A DNA stretch of 64,000 nucleotides from Modestobacter lapidis (GCA_019779905.1 JABAKE010000021.1:1-64000); one strand, 5' to 3'; positions 27,576 to 37,590 are shown, counted from the first letter of the stretch. A program made the numbers and translations. The notes: generated by a model not told the origin, from the sequence alone.

Positions 27576-28466
27576 ATGCGCATCACCCGATACGCCGCTG
27601 CGTTCGCCGCCCTCGGCGTCGTCCTGGCCGGCTGCTCCAGCGAGGCCGGCGACACCGTCGAGGACGCCGCGGACGCTCCGGTCGAGGTCGAGGAGAACGT
27701 CGACTTCGAGGCCGGGACGACGATGGCCGAGCTCGCCGAGGCCGGCACGATGACCGTCGGCACCAAGTTCGACCAGCCCGGCTTCGGCCTGCGCACCCCG
27801 GCCGGGACCCCGGAGGGCTTCGACGTCGAGGTCGCCAAGATCATCGCTGCGGAGCTCGGCATCGCGCCCGAGGACATCACCTGGACCGAGACCGTGTCGG
27901 CCAACCGCGAGGCCTTCATCGAGGAGGGCCGGGTCGACATGGTGGTGGCGACCTACACGATCAACGACGACCGCAAGCAGCGCATCGACTTCGCCGGGCC
28001 GTACTACGAGGCCGGGCAGGACATCATGGTCGCCGAGGGCAACCCGCTGGGCATCCAGGGCCCGGAGGACCTGGCCGGGAAGAACGTCTGCTCGGTGGAG
28101 GGCTCGACCCCGGCGGAGGAGATCCGCACCAACTACCCCGAGGCGCAGCTGACGCTCTTCGACGTCTACTCCAAGTGCGCCGACGCCCTCGCCAACGGCC
28201 AGGTCGACGCGGTCACCACCGACAACGTCATCCTGACCGGCCTGGTCGCCGGCAGCCCGGACCAGTTCGACCTGGTCGGCAACCCGTTCACCGAGGAGCC
28301 GTACGGCATCGGCATCCCGAAGGGCGATGACGAGTTCCGCGCGTTCATCAACGACACCCTGGAGCAGGCCTACGAGAGCGGCGCCTGGGCCGAGGCCTGG
28401 GACAGCACCGCGGGCGCCATCAGCGGCACCGAGGCCCCCGAGCCGCCGGCCGTCGACCGCTACTGA
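27576..28466 (+). CDS. gluB: Glutamate ABC transporter, substrate-binding lipoprotein
   Basis: 296 residues. Lipoprotein signal with lipobox LAGC (Cys about 20), then an acidic linker and a type-II periplasmic binding fold (TMTVGTKFDQPGFGL, FDVEVAKIIAAELG, DMVVATYTINDDRKQRIDFA, KNVCSVEGSTPAEEIRTNYP, YGIGIPKGDDEFRAFINDT). Family members bind glutamate, glutamine or aspartate; glutamate is inferred from the gluABCD order. Good ribosome site GAGAGGA upstream of the ATG. Anchored on the outer face of the membrane. Confidence 0.92.
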   Translation: MRITRYAAAFAALGVVLAGCSSEAGDTVEDAADAPVEVEENVDFEAGTTMAELAEAGTMTVGTKFDQPGFGLRTPAGTPEGFDVEVAKIIAAELGIAPEDITWTETVSANREAFIEEGRVDMVVATYTINDDRKQRIDFAGPYYEAGQDIMVAEGNPLGIQGPEDLAGKNVCSVEGSTPAEEIRTNYPEAQLTLFDVYSKCADALANGQVDAVTTDNVILTGLVAGSPDQFDLVGNPFTEEPYGIGIPKGDDEFRAFINDTLEQAYESGAWAEAWDSTAGAISGTEAPEPPAVDRY

Positions 28467-28547
28467 CCGCTCCCGGACGACGCCGCCGGGCGGGGGCACT
28501 CCCCGCCCGGCGGCACCGTGCCACGCCCAGCCTCGAGAGGAGGCGCT

Positions 28548-29195
28548 GTGCAGTTCTTCATCGACAACTTCCCGCTGCTGCGGGACGCCTTCCTCACGAC
28601 GCTGAGCATGTCCTTGCTCGCCGGGCTGCTGGCCCTGGTGCTGGGCACCGTGCTGGCCGCGTTCCGGGTCAGCCCGATCACCCCGCTGCGCGGGCTGTCG
28701 ACGTTCTACGTGGAGACGTTCCGCAACACCCCGCTGACGGTGGTCTTCTTCTTCATCATCTTCGGCCTGCCGCAGATCGACTTCGCCGTCGGCTTCTTCA
28801 CCGGCTCGGTGCTCGCCGTCGGGCTGTACACCGCCGCCTTCGTCTGCGAGGCGGTCCGCTCCGGCATCAATGCCGTCAACCCCGGCCAGGCCGAGGCCTC
28901 CCGGGCGATCGGGCTGACCTTCGGGCAGTCGCTGCGCGAGGTGGTGCTGCCGCAGGCCTTCCGCACCGTCGTCCCGCCGCTGGGCAACGTCTGGATCGCG
29001 ATGGTCAAGAACACCTCGATCGCCGCCGGGTTCGCCGTCTCGGAGCTGACCGCCTCGCTGCAGCGGCTGTCCAACGCCAACGCCGGTGAGCTGCTGCTCG
29101 TCCTGCTGGCCGTCGTAATCGGCTACATGCTGATCACCCTGACCTCGGCCTACGGGATCAGCCGGATGGAGCGCCGGGTGGCGATCCTCCGATGA
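28548..29195 (+). CDS. gluC: Glutamate ABC transporter, permease 1
   Basis: 215 residues with about five membrane segments (TTLSMSLLAGLLALVLGTVL, VVFFFIIFGLPQI, LLLVLLAVVIGYMLI). EAA loop is visible as GQAEASRAIGLTFGQSLREV. His/Glu/Gln-type HEAM permease domain. GTG 28548 follows GAGAGGAGG by 5 bases, a strong ribosome site. Its stop overlaps the gluD start (ATGA). Confidence 0.92.
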   Translation: MQFFIDNFPLLRDAFLTTLSMSLLAGLLALVLGTVLAAFRVSPITPLRGLSTFYVETFRNTPLTVVFFFIIFGLPQIDFAVGFFTGSVLAVGLYTAAFVCEAVRSGINAVNPGQAEASRAIGLTFGQSLREVVLPQAFRTVVPPLGNVWIAMVKNTSIAAGFAVSELTASLQRLSNANAGELLLVLLAVVIGYMLITLTSAYGISRMERRVAILR

Positions 29196-30100
29196 CCACC
29201 CCCGTGCTGTTCGACCTGCCCGGCCCGAAGGCGCGCAAGCGCATCCGCATCGGCACGGTGATCGGCGCGCTGATCGTGCTGGCGATCATCGCCTTCGTCC
29301 TGGTCCGCCTCGCCGGCAACGACCAGCTGGACCCGCAGCGCTGGGCCGTCCTGTTCGACCCGAACAGCGGCGTTCCGCAGGCCCTCGGTGAGGCGCTGGT
29401 GCGCACGCTGCAGGTTGCTCTGGTCGGCATGGTGTTCGCCACCGTGCTAGGCCTGTTCCTGGCGGTCGGCCGGCTCTCCGACCACCGCGCGGTCCGGATC
29501 GCCGCGACGACGCTGATCGAGTTCTTCCGCGCGATCCCGTTGCTGGTCGTCATCTTCAGCCTGTACTTCGTGCTGCCGAGCTTCGGCATCCGGCTCAGCG
29601 CCTACGCCGCCCTGACCGGCGGGCTGATCCTTTACAACATGGCGGTGCTCGCCGAGATCTTCCGGGCCGGCATCCTGTCGGTGGCCGCCGGCCAGCGGGA
29701 GGCGGCGTTCGGCCTCGGACTGCGCAAGTCGCAGGTGATGACCCTGGTGCTGCTCCCCCAGGCGGTGCGCCGGATGCTGCCGGTGCTCATCGCGCAGCTG
29801 GTGGTGCTGCTCAAGGACAGCTCGCTGGGCTTCATCATCGGGTACTTCGAGCTGCTCCGGCAGGCCCGCAGCCTGGTTGAGTTCTTCGTCCCACGGTTCG
29901 GCAACCAGTACACGTTCCAGCTGTACGTGGCCGCCGGCCTGATCTACATCATCGTCAACGTGCTGCTCTCCCAGCTGGCCAAGCTCGCCGAGCGGCGGAC
30001 GAGCAGCGACCGGCGGATGACGGGCACGAAGGGCGTCGGGCTGCCGGACGAGACCGTTCCGCTGGACGCCGCCACGCCGGGGCCCGACCGCACCCCCTGA
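29192..30100 (+). CDS. gluD: Glutamate ABC transporter, permease 2
   Basis: 302 residues, longer than GluC through an N-terminal basic segment and a polar C-terminal tail of about 35 residues. Membrane segments include VIGALIVLAIIAFVLVRLAG and ALVGMVFATVLGLFLAV; the EAA loop is GQREAAFGLGLRKSQVMTLV. Pairs with GluC to form the channel. ATG overlaps the gluC stop by four bases. Confidence 0.92.
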   Translation: MTTPVLFDLPGPKARKRIRIGTVIGALIVLAIIAFVLVRLAGNDQLDPQRWAVLFDPNSGVPQALGEALVRTLQVALVGMVFATVLGLFLAVGRLSDHRAVRIAATTLIEFFRAIPLLVVIFSLYFVLPSFGIRLSAYAALTGGLILYNMAVLAEIFRAGILSVAAGQREAAFGLGLRKSQVMTLVLLPQAVRRMLPVLIAQLVVLLKDSSLGFIIGYFELLRQARSLVEFFVPRFGNQYTFQLYVAAGLIYIIVNVLLSQLAKLAERRTSSDRRMTGTKGVGLPDETVPLDAATPGPDRTP

Positions 30101-30262
30101 GCCCCCGCTCCGAGCACTCCTTCCCCGCAGCGGCGCACGGCCGGTCGACCTCCGCGGCGTCGCCCGGCCGGGCAGCCGCGGCCGGTTCCTGTGGCGGCCG
30201 ACGGATGACCGGTCGCGGCTTGTCACTTTCAGCCGGTGGCATCCGCGGCACCGGCTGCCGAG

Positions 30263-30658
30263 ATGGAAGACATGACTGCCGCCGCTCCCGTCCTAGAACC
30301 GGACCTGGCTGACACAGCTCAGCTGTTCGTCAGCCGGCTGCGCTCGTCTGCTGCCGAGTTCGCCGCGGCCGCCGGCGCCGAGTCCGCGATCGTGCGGGAG
30401 GCCGTGCCCCCGGCTCGGCACCGCCGCTCCCGCTGCCGCGTCGTGCTGCGCTACGAGACCGGGGAGGAGAGCGACGTGACCTTCCTGGGGCCGGTCAGCT
30501 CGCCGAGCCTAGCCAAGACGCTGACCATGTCGCAGTTCGACGCCTCCATCCAGTTGTGGCTGGGCGCCGGCCAGGAGCGCAGCCGTCGCTGGCTCGTGCC
30601 GGACGACGACGCGGCCGACGGCGTGGCCGTCGACGTCACCGCCTGGCTCGACCGCTGA
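30263..30658 (+). CDS. Hypothetical protein
   Basis: 131 residues if started at ATG 30263; ATG 30272 and GTG 30236 are alternatives. Contains an acidic N-terminus, an Arg-rich middle (ARHRRSRCRVVLRYETGEES) and an ordered C-terminal half (SQFDASIQLWLGAGQERSRR). No membrane segment or signal. Codon bias is normal. Family not recognised. Stands alone between gluD and a bidirectional terminator. Confidence 0.6.
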   Translation: MEDMTAAAPVLEPDLADTAQLFVSRLRSSAAEFAAAAGAESAIVREAVPPARHRRSRCRVVLRYETGEESDVTFLGPVSSPSLAKTLTMSQFDASIQLWLGAGQERSRRWLVPDDDAADGVAVDVTAWLDR

Positions 30659-30691
30659 CCGCCGGGTCGTCGCTGCGGCCGACGACCGGTG

Positions 30692-30734
30692 ACGCCAGCA
30701 GCCCAGATCCGATCCGGATCTGGGCTGCTGGCGT
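30692..30734. terminator. Bidirectional stem-loop terminator
   Basis: Perfect 19-bp stem: ACGCCAGCAGCCCAGATCC (30692-30710), 5-base loop, exact complement at 30716-30734. Lies between the convergent hypothetical gene (stop 30658) and recX (stop 30765), so it can serve both. Confidence 0.85.
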
Positions 30735-30764
30735 TCTGCTGTTCCGGCGGCGTGCTGCCAGAGG

Positions 30765-31829
30765 TCAGCGGGACCGCGGCTCGATCGACGGGCCGGCGGA
30801 GCGGCGGCTGATCGACTCCCAGTGGCCCTCGCCGACCTCGTCGGCCATGCTCACCGCCCGCTGGCCGGAGATGCCTCCGGCTCCGCCGCCGCCGAGGCCG
30901 CTGCCGTTGGGCTTGCCCTCCGCCGCCCGGTGGCCGGGCTTCCGTCTGCCGAGGCCGCCGGTGCCGAAGCCGCCGCCCCCGGACCCACCGGAGAACCCAC
31001 CGGAGAACCCACCGGAGAACCCACGGCCGGAGCTGCGCGCCCCTCCGCCCGGCACGACCTGCCCCGCGTCCTCGCCGGGCAGGGCGGGCGTGCTCTCGTC
31101 GCCGGCGTCGTCCGCCCCAGCGGTGGGCTCGGCGTCCGCGGGCTCCGCGGCGGCGAGCAGCTCGTCGAGGGCCTCCCGGACCACGATCCCGGCCAGCCCG
31201 CCGCCGTAGCCCTTGCGGGCCAGCATGCCGACCAGCCGGCGTTCCGCGGTGACCCGGTCCAGGCGGGCCATGCTCGGCGCCTTGCGCTGGACCAGCCGGC
31301 GGGCGGTGTCCCACTCGTCCTGGGGGTCGACCTCGGCCACGGCCGCGGCGGCCACGTCACCGTCCACGCCCTTGGCGCGCAGTTCTGCGGCCAGCGCCCG
31401 GCGCGAGAGGCCGCGGCCGGTCTGCCGGGAGCTCACCCACGCCGCCGCGAAAGCGGCGTCGTCGATCAGCCCGACCTCGCTGAACCGGTCGAGGACGGCT
31501 GCCGCCGCCGCCGCGGGGACGTCCTTGCGGTCGAGCAGCTCGGCGAGCTGCTGCCGGGTCTTGGCCGCCCCGGTGAGGGCGCGCAGGCAGATGCCACGGG
31601 CCGCTGCTTCCGGATCGGCCATCTCCTCGACCGCTGCCCCGGCCGGACCGTCGGGATCGCCCGCCGGTCCACCGTCGCGGCGTCGCGCGCCCTGGCCGCG
31701 GCCGCCCTCCCCGAAGCTGGACCTGCCCCGCTCGCGGGCCCGCCCCGAGCCGCTGGAACGGCGCCGACCGGGCCGGCGGGCATCGTCGCCCGCCGGCTCC
31801 GCGGCGGCGTCCATCCAGGAGTCGCTCAC
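30765..31829 (-). CDS. recX: RecX, with unusual N- and C-terminal extensions
   Basis: 354 residues; usual RecX is about 150-200. The RecX core is at about 70-228 (AAARGICLRALTGAAKTRQQ, LIDDAAFAAAWVSSRQTGRG, LSRRALAAELRAKGV, VTAERRLVGMLARKGYGGGL). Before it lie about 70 Arg/Gly/Asp-rich residues, after it about 126 acidic then Gly/Phe-rich residues (GRGFSGGFSGGFSGG) and a short ordered end (ADEVGEGHWESISRR). RecX caps RecA filaments. GTG 31829 lies 7 bases after the recA stop, so they are co-transcribed. Confidence 0.93.
   Translation of the reverse strand: MSDSWMDAAAEPAGDDARRPGRRRSSGSGRARERGRSSFGEGGRGQGARRRDGGPAGDPDGPAGAAVEEMADPEAAARGICLRALTGAAKTRQQLAELLDRKDVPAAAAAAVLDRFSEVGLIDDAAFAAAWVSSRQTGRGLSRRALAAELRAKGVDGDVAAAAVAEVDPQDEWDTARRLVQRKAPSMARLDRVTAERRLVGMLARKGYGGGLAGIVVREALDELLAAAEPADAEPTAGADDAGDESTPALPGEDAGQVVPGGGARSSGRGFSGGFSGGFSGGSGGGGFGTGGLGRRKPGHRAAEGKPNGSGLGGGGAGGISGQRAVSMADEVGEGHWESISRRSAGPSIEPRSR
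30990..31025 (-). repeat. Three 12-bp coding tandem repeats in recX
   Basis: GGAGAACCCACC at 30990, 31002 and 31014 (last base changed) encode the FSGG repeats of the RecX C-terminal extension. Could vary in copy number. Confidence 0.85.
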
Positions 31830-31836
31830 CGGAGGA

Positions 31837-32868
<1,032 letters not shown>

Positions 32869-32991
32869 GGTGTCCACCTTCGGGTGTCGCGGGGAGCGGG
32901 TCGTCGCCGACGCTAGGGCGGGGGTCTGACACTTTCGACGGACCGAGCGCATCTGTGGACGCCGCCGCGGGCCTGTGCATGCCAGGGTAAG

Positions 32992-33007
32992 ACGAACACC
33001 TGTTCGA
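32992..33007. promoter_or_regulatory. LexA box upstream of recA
   Basis: ACGAACACCTGTTCGA matches CGAAC-N4-GTTCG. It indicates SOS induction of recA-recX by relief of LexA repression. Confidence 0.88.
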
Positions 33008-33056
33008 ATCCAGCGACACGCCGGAGCCCGTCCCCGGGCCGTCGGCCGAGCCGGGA

Positions 33057-33251
33057 TCAGCGCCTCTTCGGCGGGACGTCGTACTCCTCGCAGACGGCCA
33101 GCCAGACCTTCCGCACGCTCACCCCGGCCTCGATCGCCTCGACCGCCGAACGGCCGCCGATGGCGGCGAACACGTGGTCACGTGCCACGGCCTCGGCCCG
33201 CATCGACCCGAACTCATCGCGCATCCGGGACCAGAACTCCTGCAGGCGCAC
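33057..33251 (-). CDS. DUF3046 protein
   Basis: 64 residues. Sequence [20 protein letters not shown] ... [17 protein letters not shown] ... [19 protein letters not shown] is the actinobacterial DUF3046 family always found next to recA (Rv2738c type). Function unknown; position suggests a link to recombination. GTG 33251 start. It lies upstream of recA on the same strand with the LexA box between. Confidence 0.9.
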   Translation of the reverse strand: MRLQEFWSRMRDEFGSMRAEAVARDHVFAAIGGRSAVEAIEAGVSVRKVWLAVCEEYDVPPKRR

Positions 33252-33305
33252 CCCACGACGGTACCCAGACCGGCTTCGAAACCGCTCCCGGCCTACGCTC
33301 GACGC

Positions 33306-33419
33306 ATGTTCCCCAGCACGGGTTCGGGCACCTGGGACGCCGTCCTGCAGATCGGCATCGTCACGGTGCTGCTGATCAGCATCGTGCTGCTGATCCGCGA
33401 CTACCGCGGCCGGCGCTGA
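33306..33419 (+). CDS. Small single-span membrane protein, 37 residues
   Basis: ATG 33306, TGA 33417-33419. One hydrophobic helix (LQIGIVTVLLISIVLLI) followed by a basic end (RDYRGRR), the layout of a small inner-membrane protein with cytoplasmic C-terminus. A TACGCT box at 33294-33299 lies six bases before the ATG, which would fit a leaderless transcript. The last 19 bases overlap the end of the convergent MFS gene. No family recognised. Confidence 0.55.
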   Translation: MFPSTGSGTWDAVLQIGIVTVLLISIVLLIRDYRGRR

Positions 33420-34729
33420 GCACTCTCGGCCACGTCCGGCGACTCCGCTGCCGCCGAGGCCGACGCCCGCCGGGCGCCGCCCCACACGACCGCCAGCGGC
33501 ACCACCAGCAGCGCGGCGGCCGCCGCCACCAGCCCGAAGCCGCCGAACGCCAGCAGCGGCCCGCCGACGGCCCCCGCGACCGCACCGCCCAGCCCCATGA
33601 GCAGGTCCGTCGCCCCCTGGGCGGTGGGCCGCACGTCGGTGGAGACCGCCTCGGTCACCATCGTCGACCCGGCGACCAGCCCGCACGACCAGCCGAGCCC
33701 GAGCAGGAACAGCCCGATCCCCAACTGGACGGCGGCCCCCGGCGGCGCGGTGCCCGCGACCAGGGCGGCGACCAGCAGCAGCCCGCCACCGAGCGCGACG
33801 GTGGCCGAGCGCCCGGCCCGGTCGGCGAGCCAGCCGACCACCGGGGAGAAGAGGTACATCCCGGCCACGTGCACGCTGATCACCAGGCCGATGACCCGCA
33901 GCGTCGTCCCGCCGTCGTCGTGCAGGTGCCCGGCGCCCATGTGCACCGGTGTCATCACCATCAGCCCGACCATCACCGCATGGGCGACGACCACCGCGGT
34001 CAGCCCGAGCCGGCCGCCGGGCGTCGCCCACACGGCGGCCAGCGCGGTGCGCGTGCCGGCGCGCGGACCCGGTGGCGCCGGGTCGTCGACGGCGGCGAGC
34101 CGGCGGGCCAGGAGCAGCGGATCGGGGCGCAACAGCAGGAGCATCCCCACCACGACGACGGCGAACGCCACGGCCGGCAGCACGAAGGCCCCGCCCAGGG
34201 ACGGCAGGCCCAGCGCCCGGCCCAGGTCGTCACCCGGCCCGGCCAGATTGGGGCCGAGCACGGAGCCGATCGTCGTGGCCCACACGACCAGTGCCAGCGC
34301 CCGCCCGCGGTGCTCGGGCCGGGCCAGGTCGGCGGCGGCGTACCGCGCCTGCAGACCGCTCGCCGTGGCGGCGCCGAAGAAGAAGAGCCCCACCATCAGG
34401 AGCAGCAACGACGACAGCGCGGCCGCTCCGATCACGACCAGCCCCCCGACCAGCGCGATCCCGTAACCGAGCGCGAGCCCCGTCCGCCGTCCGGACCGGT
34501 CGCTGACCCGGGCCAGCGGGACGGCGATCACCGCGGCGCCCAGCACGCTGGCGGTCTGACCGAGACCGGCCGCGGCGTCCGAGCCGGCCACCTCGCGGGC
34601 GAGCAGCCCGCCGACGGTGATGCCGACGGTCACACCCAGACCACCCAGGGCGACGCCCGCCGAGAGCACCGGCAGCGTGCGCCGCTGGGCGTCGGCCCGC
34701 TGGACGGCAGTGGACAGGTTCCCGGTCAC
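33401..34729 (-). CDS. MFS transporter
   Basis: 442 residues, about 12 membrane segments. Motif A is PLARVSDRSGRRTGLALGYG in the first half and VVGWLADRAGRSATVALGGG in the second. GLGWSCGLVAGSTMVTEAV is a conserved piece of this exporter-like group. Substrate unknown. GTG 34729 start; divergent from the GH3 lipoprotein with 59 bases between. Ends inside a small convergent gene. Confidence 0.85.
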   Translation of the reverse strand: MTGNLSTAVQRADAQRRTLPVLSAGVALGGLGVTVGITVGGLLAREVAGSDAAAGLGQTASVLGAAVIAVPLARVSDRSGRRTGLALGYGIALVGGLVVIGAAALSSLLLLMVGLFFFGAATASGLQARYAAADLARPEHRGRALALVVWATTIGSVLGPNLAGPGDDLGRALGLPSLGGAFVLPAVAFAVVVVGMLLLLRPDPLLLARRLAAVDDPAPPGPRAGTRTALAAVWATPGGRLGLTAVVVAHAVMVGLMVMTPVHMGAGHLHDDGGTTLRVIGLVISVHVAGMYLFSPVVGWLADRAGRSATVALGGGLLLVAALVAGTAPPGAAVQLGIGLFLLGLGWSCGLVAGSTMVTEAVSTDVRPTAQGATDLLMGLGGAVAGAVGGPLLAFGGFGLVAAAAALLVVPLAVVWGGARRASASAAAESPDVAESAQRRPR

Positions 34730-34788
34730 GCGGCGAGTCTGCCTGCCCGGTCGGACGGCGTCACGGTTCCGGTGGGTACACAGGAGCG

Positions 34789-35991
34789 GTGAGCACCTCG
34801 ACGGCCCCCACCGGCGGACGGTGGCGCGCGAGCGTTGCCCTCCTGGCCGGCGCCCTGCTGGTTCCGCTGACCGCCTGTGGCGCCGGCTCGTCGCCGGAGC
34901 GGGCCGCGGCGTCGCCCACCGCGACCACGCCGGCGCCCACCGGCCCACCACCGGAGGCGACGGCATCGTGCGCCGAGCGGACGCTGGACGGCCTCGACCG
35001 CCGGGAGCGGGCGGGTCAGCTGTTGATGGCCGGGGTTCCGGCGACGGATCCGGTCAGCGGCGCCGCCGAACTGGGCGACGTCCCGGTGGGGGGCGTGTTC
35101 CTCCGCGGCCGGAGCTCGGCCGGCGCCGAGGCCATCGGCGCCGCCGTGGCGCAGCTGCAGGACGCCGCGACGGTGCCGCTGCAGGTCGCGGTGGACCAGG
35201 AGGGGGGCGCGGTCCAGACGCTGACCGGGCCGGGTTTCGACCTGCTGCCGACCGCCCTCGAGCAGGCCGGGCAGCCCCCCGAGCAGCTGCGCGCGACGGT
35301 CGCCGGCTGGGCGCGGCAGCTGCGGGACGCCGGCATCACCATGGACCTCGGCCCGGTCGCGGACACCGTGCCGGCCGGCACCGAGCACACCAACCCGCCG
35401 ATCGGGGCCTACGACCGGCACTACGGCACCGACCCCGCCGCGGTGGCCGCCGCGGTGACCGCCGTCGTCGGTGGCCTGCAGGACGCCGGCGTCGCCGCGA
35501 CGGTCAAGCACTTCCCCGGCCTGGGCCGGGTCGACGTGAACACCGACACCGACGTCGGCGCCAGCGATCCCGAGGCCACCCGCACCGACCCCCACCTCGA
35601 GCCGTTCAGGGCGGCGGTGGCAGCCGGAGCGGCAGCGGTCATGGTCAGCTCGGCCACCTATCCGCAGCTGGACCCCGACCGCCCCGCGGTCTTCTCCCCC
35701 GCCGTGCTGCACCTGCTGCGCGACCAGCTGGGCTTCTCGGGTGTGGTGGTCAGCGACGACCTCGGGGCGGCGGTGGCGCTGTCCGGCGTCCCGGTCGGGC
35801 AGCGGGCCGTGGCGGCGGTGGGTGCCGGGGTCGACGTCGTCCTCACGGTGGAGACCGGGCACGCCCGACCGATGACCGAGGCCCTGGTCGACCGCGCGGC
35901 CGCCGACCCGGCGTTCGCCGCGCGGGTCGACGGGTCCGCACTGCGGGTCCTCGAGCTGAAGGAGCGCTTCGGGTTGCTGACCTGCGACTAG
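34789..35991 (+). CDS. Glycoside hydrolase family 3 lipoprotein (beta-N-acetylhexosaminidase type)
   Basis: 400 residues. Lipoprotein signal with lipobox LTAC (Cys about 30), a Thr/Pro linker, then the GH3 N-terminal barrel: QVAVDQEGGAVQTL, KHFPGLGRVDVNTD (conserved KHFPG with general acid/base region), and VVVSDDLGAAVAL with the nucleophile Asp. Such NagZ-like enzymes release GlcNAc in cell-wall turnover. Full single-domain length. GTG 34789 start. The stop TAG overlaps the convergent acyl-CoA dehydrogenase stop in a shared CTAG. Confidence 0.87.
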   Translation: MSTSTAPTGGRWRASVALLAGALLVPLTACGAGSSPERAAASPTATTPAPTGPPPEATASCAERTLDGLDRRERAGQLLMAGVPATDPVSGAAELGDVPVGGVFLRGRSSAGAEAIGAAVAQLQDAATVPLQVAVDQEGGAVQTLTGPGFDLLPTALEQAGQPPEQLRATVAGWARQLRDAGITMDLGPVADTVPAGTEHTNPPIGAYDRHYGTDPAAVAAAVTAVVGGLQDAGVAATVKHFPGLGRVDVNTDTDVGASDPEATRTDPHLEPFRAAVAAGAAAVMVSSATYPQLDPDRPAVFSPAVLHLLRDQLGFSGVVVSDDLGAAVALSGVPVGQRAVAAVGAGVDVVLTVETGHARPMTEALVDRAAADPAFAARVDGSALRVLELKERFGLLTCD

Positions 35992-37133
35992 AGGCCCATG
36001 GCGCGGCCGACGATCTCCCGCATGATCTCGTTGGTGCCGCCGTAGATCGACTGCACGCGGGCGTCCCGCCAGGCCTTCGACACCGGGTACTCGTCCATGT
36101 AGCCGTAGCCGCCGTGCAGTTGCAGGCACCGGTCGGCGACCTTGCTCTGCAGCTCCGTCGTCCAGTACTTGGCCATCGCGGCGTCGGTGGCGGTGAGGTC
36201 GCCGGTGCCCAGCTGGCGCATGCACTCGTCGAGGAAGGTGCGCGCGATGGTCACCTCGGTCTGCAGCTCGGCGAGCACGAAGCGGGTGTTCTGGAAGGAG
36301 CTGACCGGCTTGCCGAACGCCGTCCGGCCGGTCACGTACTCGACGGTCCGGGCCAGGACCGTCTCCGCCATGGCGACGGCGGTGACCGCGATCGACAGCC
36401 GTTCCTGCGGCAGGTTCTCCATCAGGTGGCCGAAGCCGCCGTGCTCGGTGCCCAGCACGTTGGCCGCCGGCACCCGGACGTCGGAGAAGAACAGCTCGGC
36501 GGTGTCCTGCGCCTTGAGCCCGACCTTGGCCAGGTTGCGGCCACGGGTGAAGCCGGGCATGTCACGCTCGACGACCAGCAGGCTGGTGCCGCGTGAGGCC
36601 GGCCCGTCGGCCCTCGTCCGCGCGACCACGATCACCAGGTCGGCGTTGATGCCGTTGGTGATGAAGGTCTTGGAGCCGTTGAGCACCCACGCGTCGCCGT
36701 CGCGGCGGGCGGTGGTCGTGATGCCCTGCAGGTCGCTGCCGGTCGCGGGCTCGGTCATCGCGATCGCGGTGATCAGCTCCCCGGCGCAGAAGCCGGGGAT
36801 CCAGCGGGCCTGTTGCTCGTCGGTGGCCAGGTCCCGCAGGTAGGGGCCCACGACGTCGTTGTGCAGGGGGAAGCCCACCCCGGTCGCCCCGATCCGGGAG
36901 AGCTCCTCGTCCAGGACGGCAGAGTAGCGGAAGTCGCGCACCCCGCCACCGCCGTGCCGCCCGTCCTGGTCGATGCCCAGGAACCCCTGCTGCCCCGCAG
37001 CGGTCCACACCTGCCGTGGCACGATCCCCTCGGACTCCCACTGGTCGTGGAACGGGGCGACGTTCCGCTCCAGGAACGCCCGGACGCTCTGCCGGAAATC
37101 TTCGTGGTCGGCCTCGTAGAGGGAGCGGCGCAT
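35988..37133 (-). CDS. Acyl-CoA dehydrogenase
   Basis: 381 residues. FAD enzyme oxidising acyl-CoA to enoyl-CoA. N-terminal helices (HEDFRQSVRAFLERNVAPF), middle beta domain with ITAIAMTEPATGSDLQGITT and NGSKTFITNG, and C-terminal helices with QLHGGYGYMDEYPVSKAWRD and YGGTNEIMREIVGR (catalytic Glu in NEIM). Chain specificity not readable. ATG 37133 start. Monocistronic or followed by nothing on its strand; converges with the GH3 gene. Confidence 0.93.
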   Translation of the reverse strand: MRRSLYEADHEDFRQSVRAFLERNVAPFHDQWESEGIVPRQVWTAAGQQGFLGIDQDGRHGGGGVRDFRYSAVLDEELSRIGATGVGFPLHNDVVGPYLRDLATDEQQARWIPGFCAGELITAIAMTEPATGSDLQGITTTARRDGDAWVLNGSKTFITNGINADLVIVVARTRADGPASRGTSLLVVERDMPGFTRGRNLAKVGLKAQDTAELFFSDVRVPAANVLGTEHGGFGHLMENLPQERLSIAVTAVAMAETVLARTVEYVTGRTAFGKPVSSFQNTRFVLAELQTEVTIARTFLDECMRQLGTGDLTATDAAMAKYWTTELQSKVADRCLQLHGGYGYMDEYPVSKAWRDARVQSIYGGTNEIMREIVGRAMGL

Positions 37134-37198
37134 CCCCGCAGTGTGACCCAGCCGCGGAACACCCGGACAGCCCCGCCGCCGGCGCGCGGCACGGCCGA

Positions 37199-37408
37199 TC
37201 AGACCGCCCGGTACCGGAAGTTCGGCTTGATCTCCCCGTTGACGAACCGGCCCTTGCTCTCCGCCCGGAGCAGCGCCAGCACCCGCTCCGGCGGCACCTC
37301 CAGGTAGTGGTAGACGCGCCCACCGGTGTAGACGATCTCGAGGATGCGCTGCTCCTCGTCGTACCCGACCGACACGATGCTCGAGGACTCCACGGGCGCC
37401 CGCAGCAT
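37199..37408 (-). CDS. KTSC-domain protein
   Basis: 69 residues. SSSIVSVGYDEEQRILEIVY, then VYHYLEVPPERVLALLRAES and KGRFVNGEIKPNFRYR, the KTSC domain (named for lysyl-tRNA synthetase context), a small beta-rich fold found alone or fused. Function not known. ATG 37408 matches the family start. It lies 65 bases upstream of the acyl-CoA dehydrogenase. Confidence 0.82.
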   Translation of the reverse strand: MLRAPVESSSIVSVGYDEEQRILEIVYTGGRVYHYLEVPPERVLALLRAESKGRFVNGEIKPNFRYRAV

Positions 37409-37561
37409 GGCGCACCCCCTGACGCGGCACCGCCGGGGGCACCGCTGCTCGCGGTGGCCGCCGCTGGTCTCGCGGCGGGACCGGGGACATCGTCCGGCCG
37501 CTCCGGCACCCGCCGGCGCAGGCGCGCCGAATCGACATGTCGACTCCTCGACCCGGGTACG

Positions 37562-37590
37562 CGCGGGCAGGGGCGGGCAGGGGCGGGCAG
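37562..37590. repeat. Three tandem decamers upstream of lhr
   Basis: GGGCGGGCAG at 37571 and 37581, preceded by a one-mismatch copy. They lie 31-60 bases before the lhr GTG, possibly in its leader. A palindrome TCGACATGTCGA is at 37532-37543. Confidence 0.6.

Noticed and set aside
32940-33020. Possible tRNA because of GTTCGAATCC at 33002
   Set aside because: No acceptor stem pairing, no anticodon arm at the right distance; the sequence is part of the recA LexA box.
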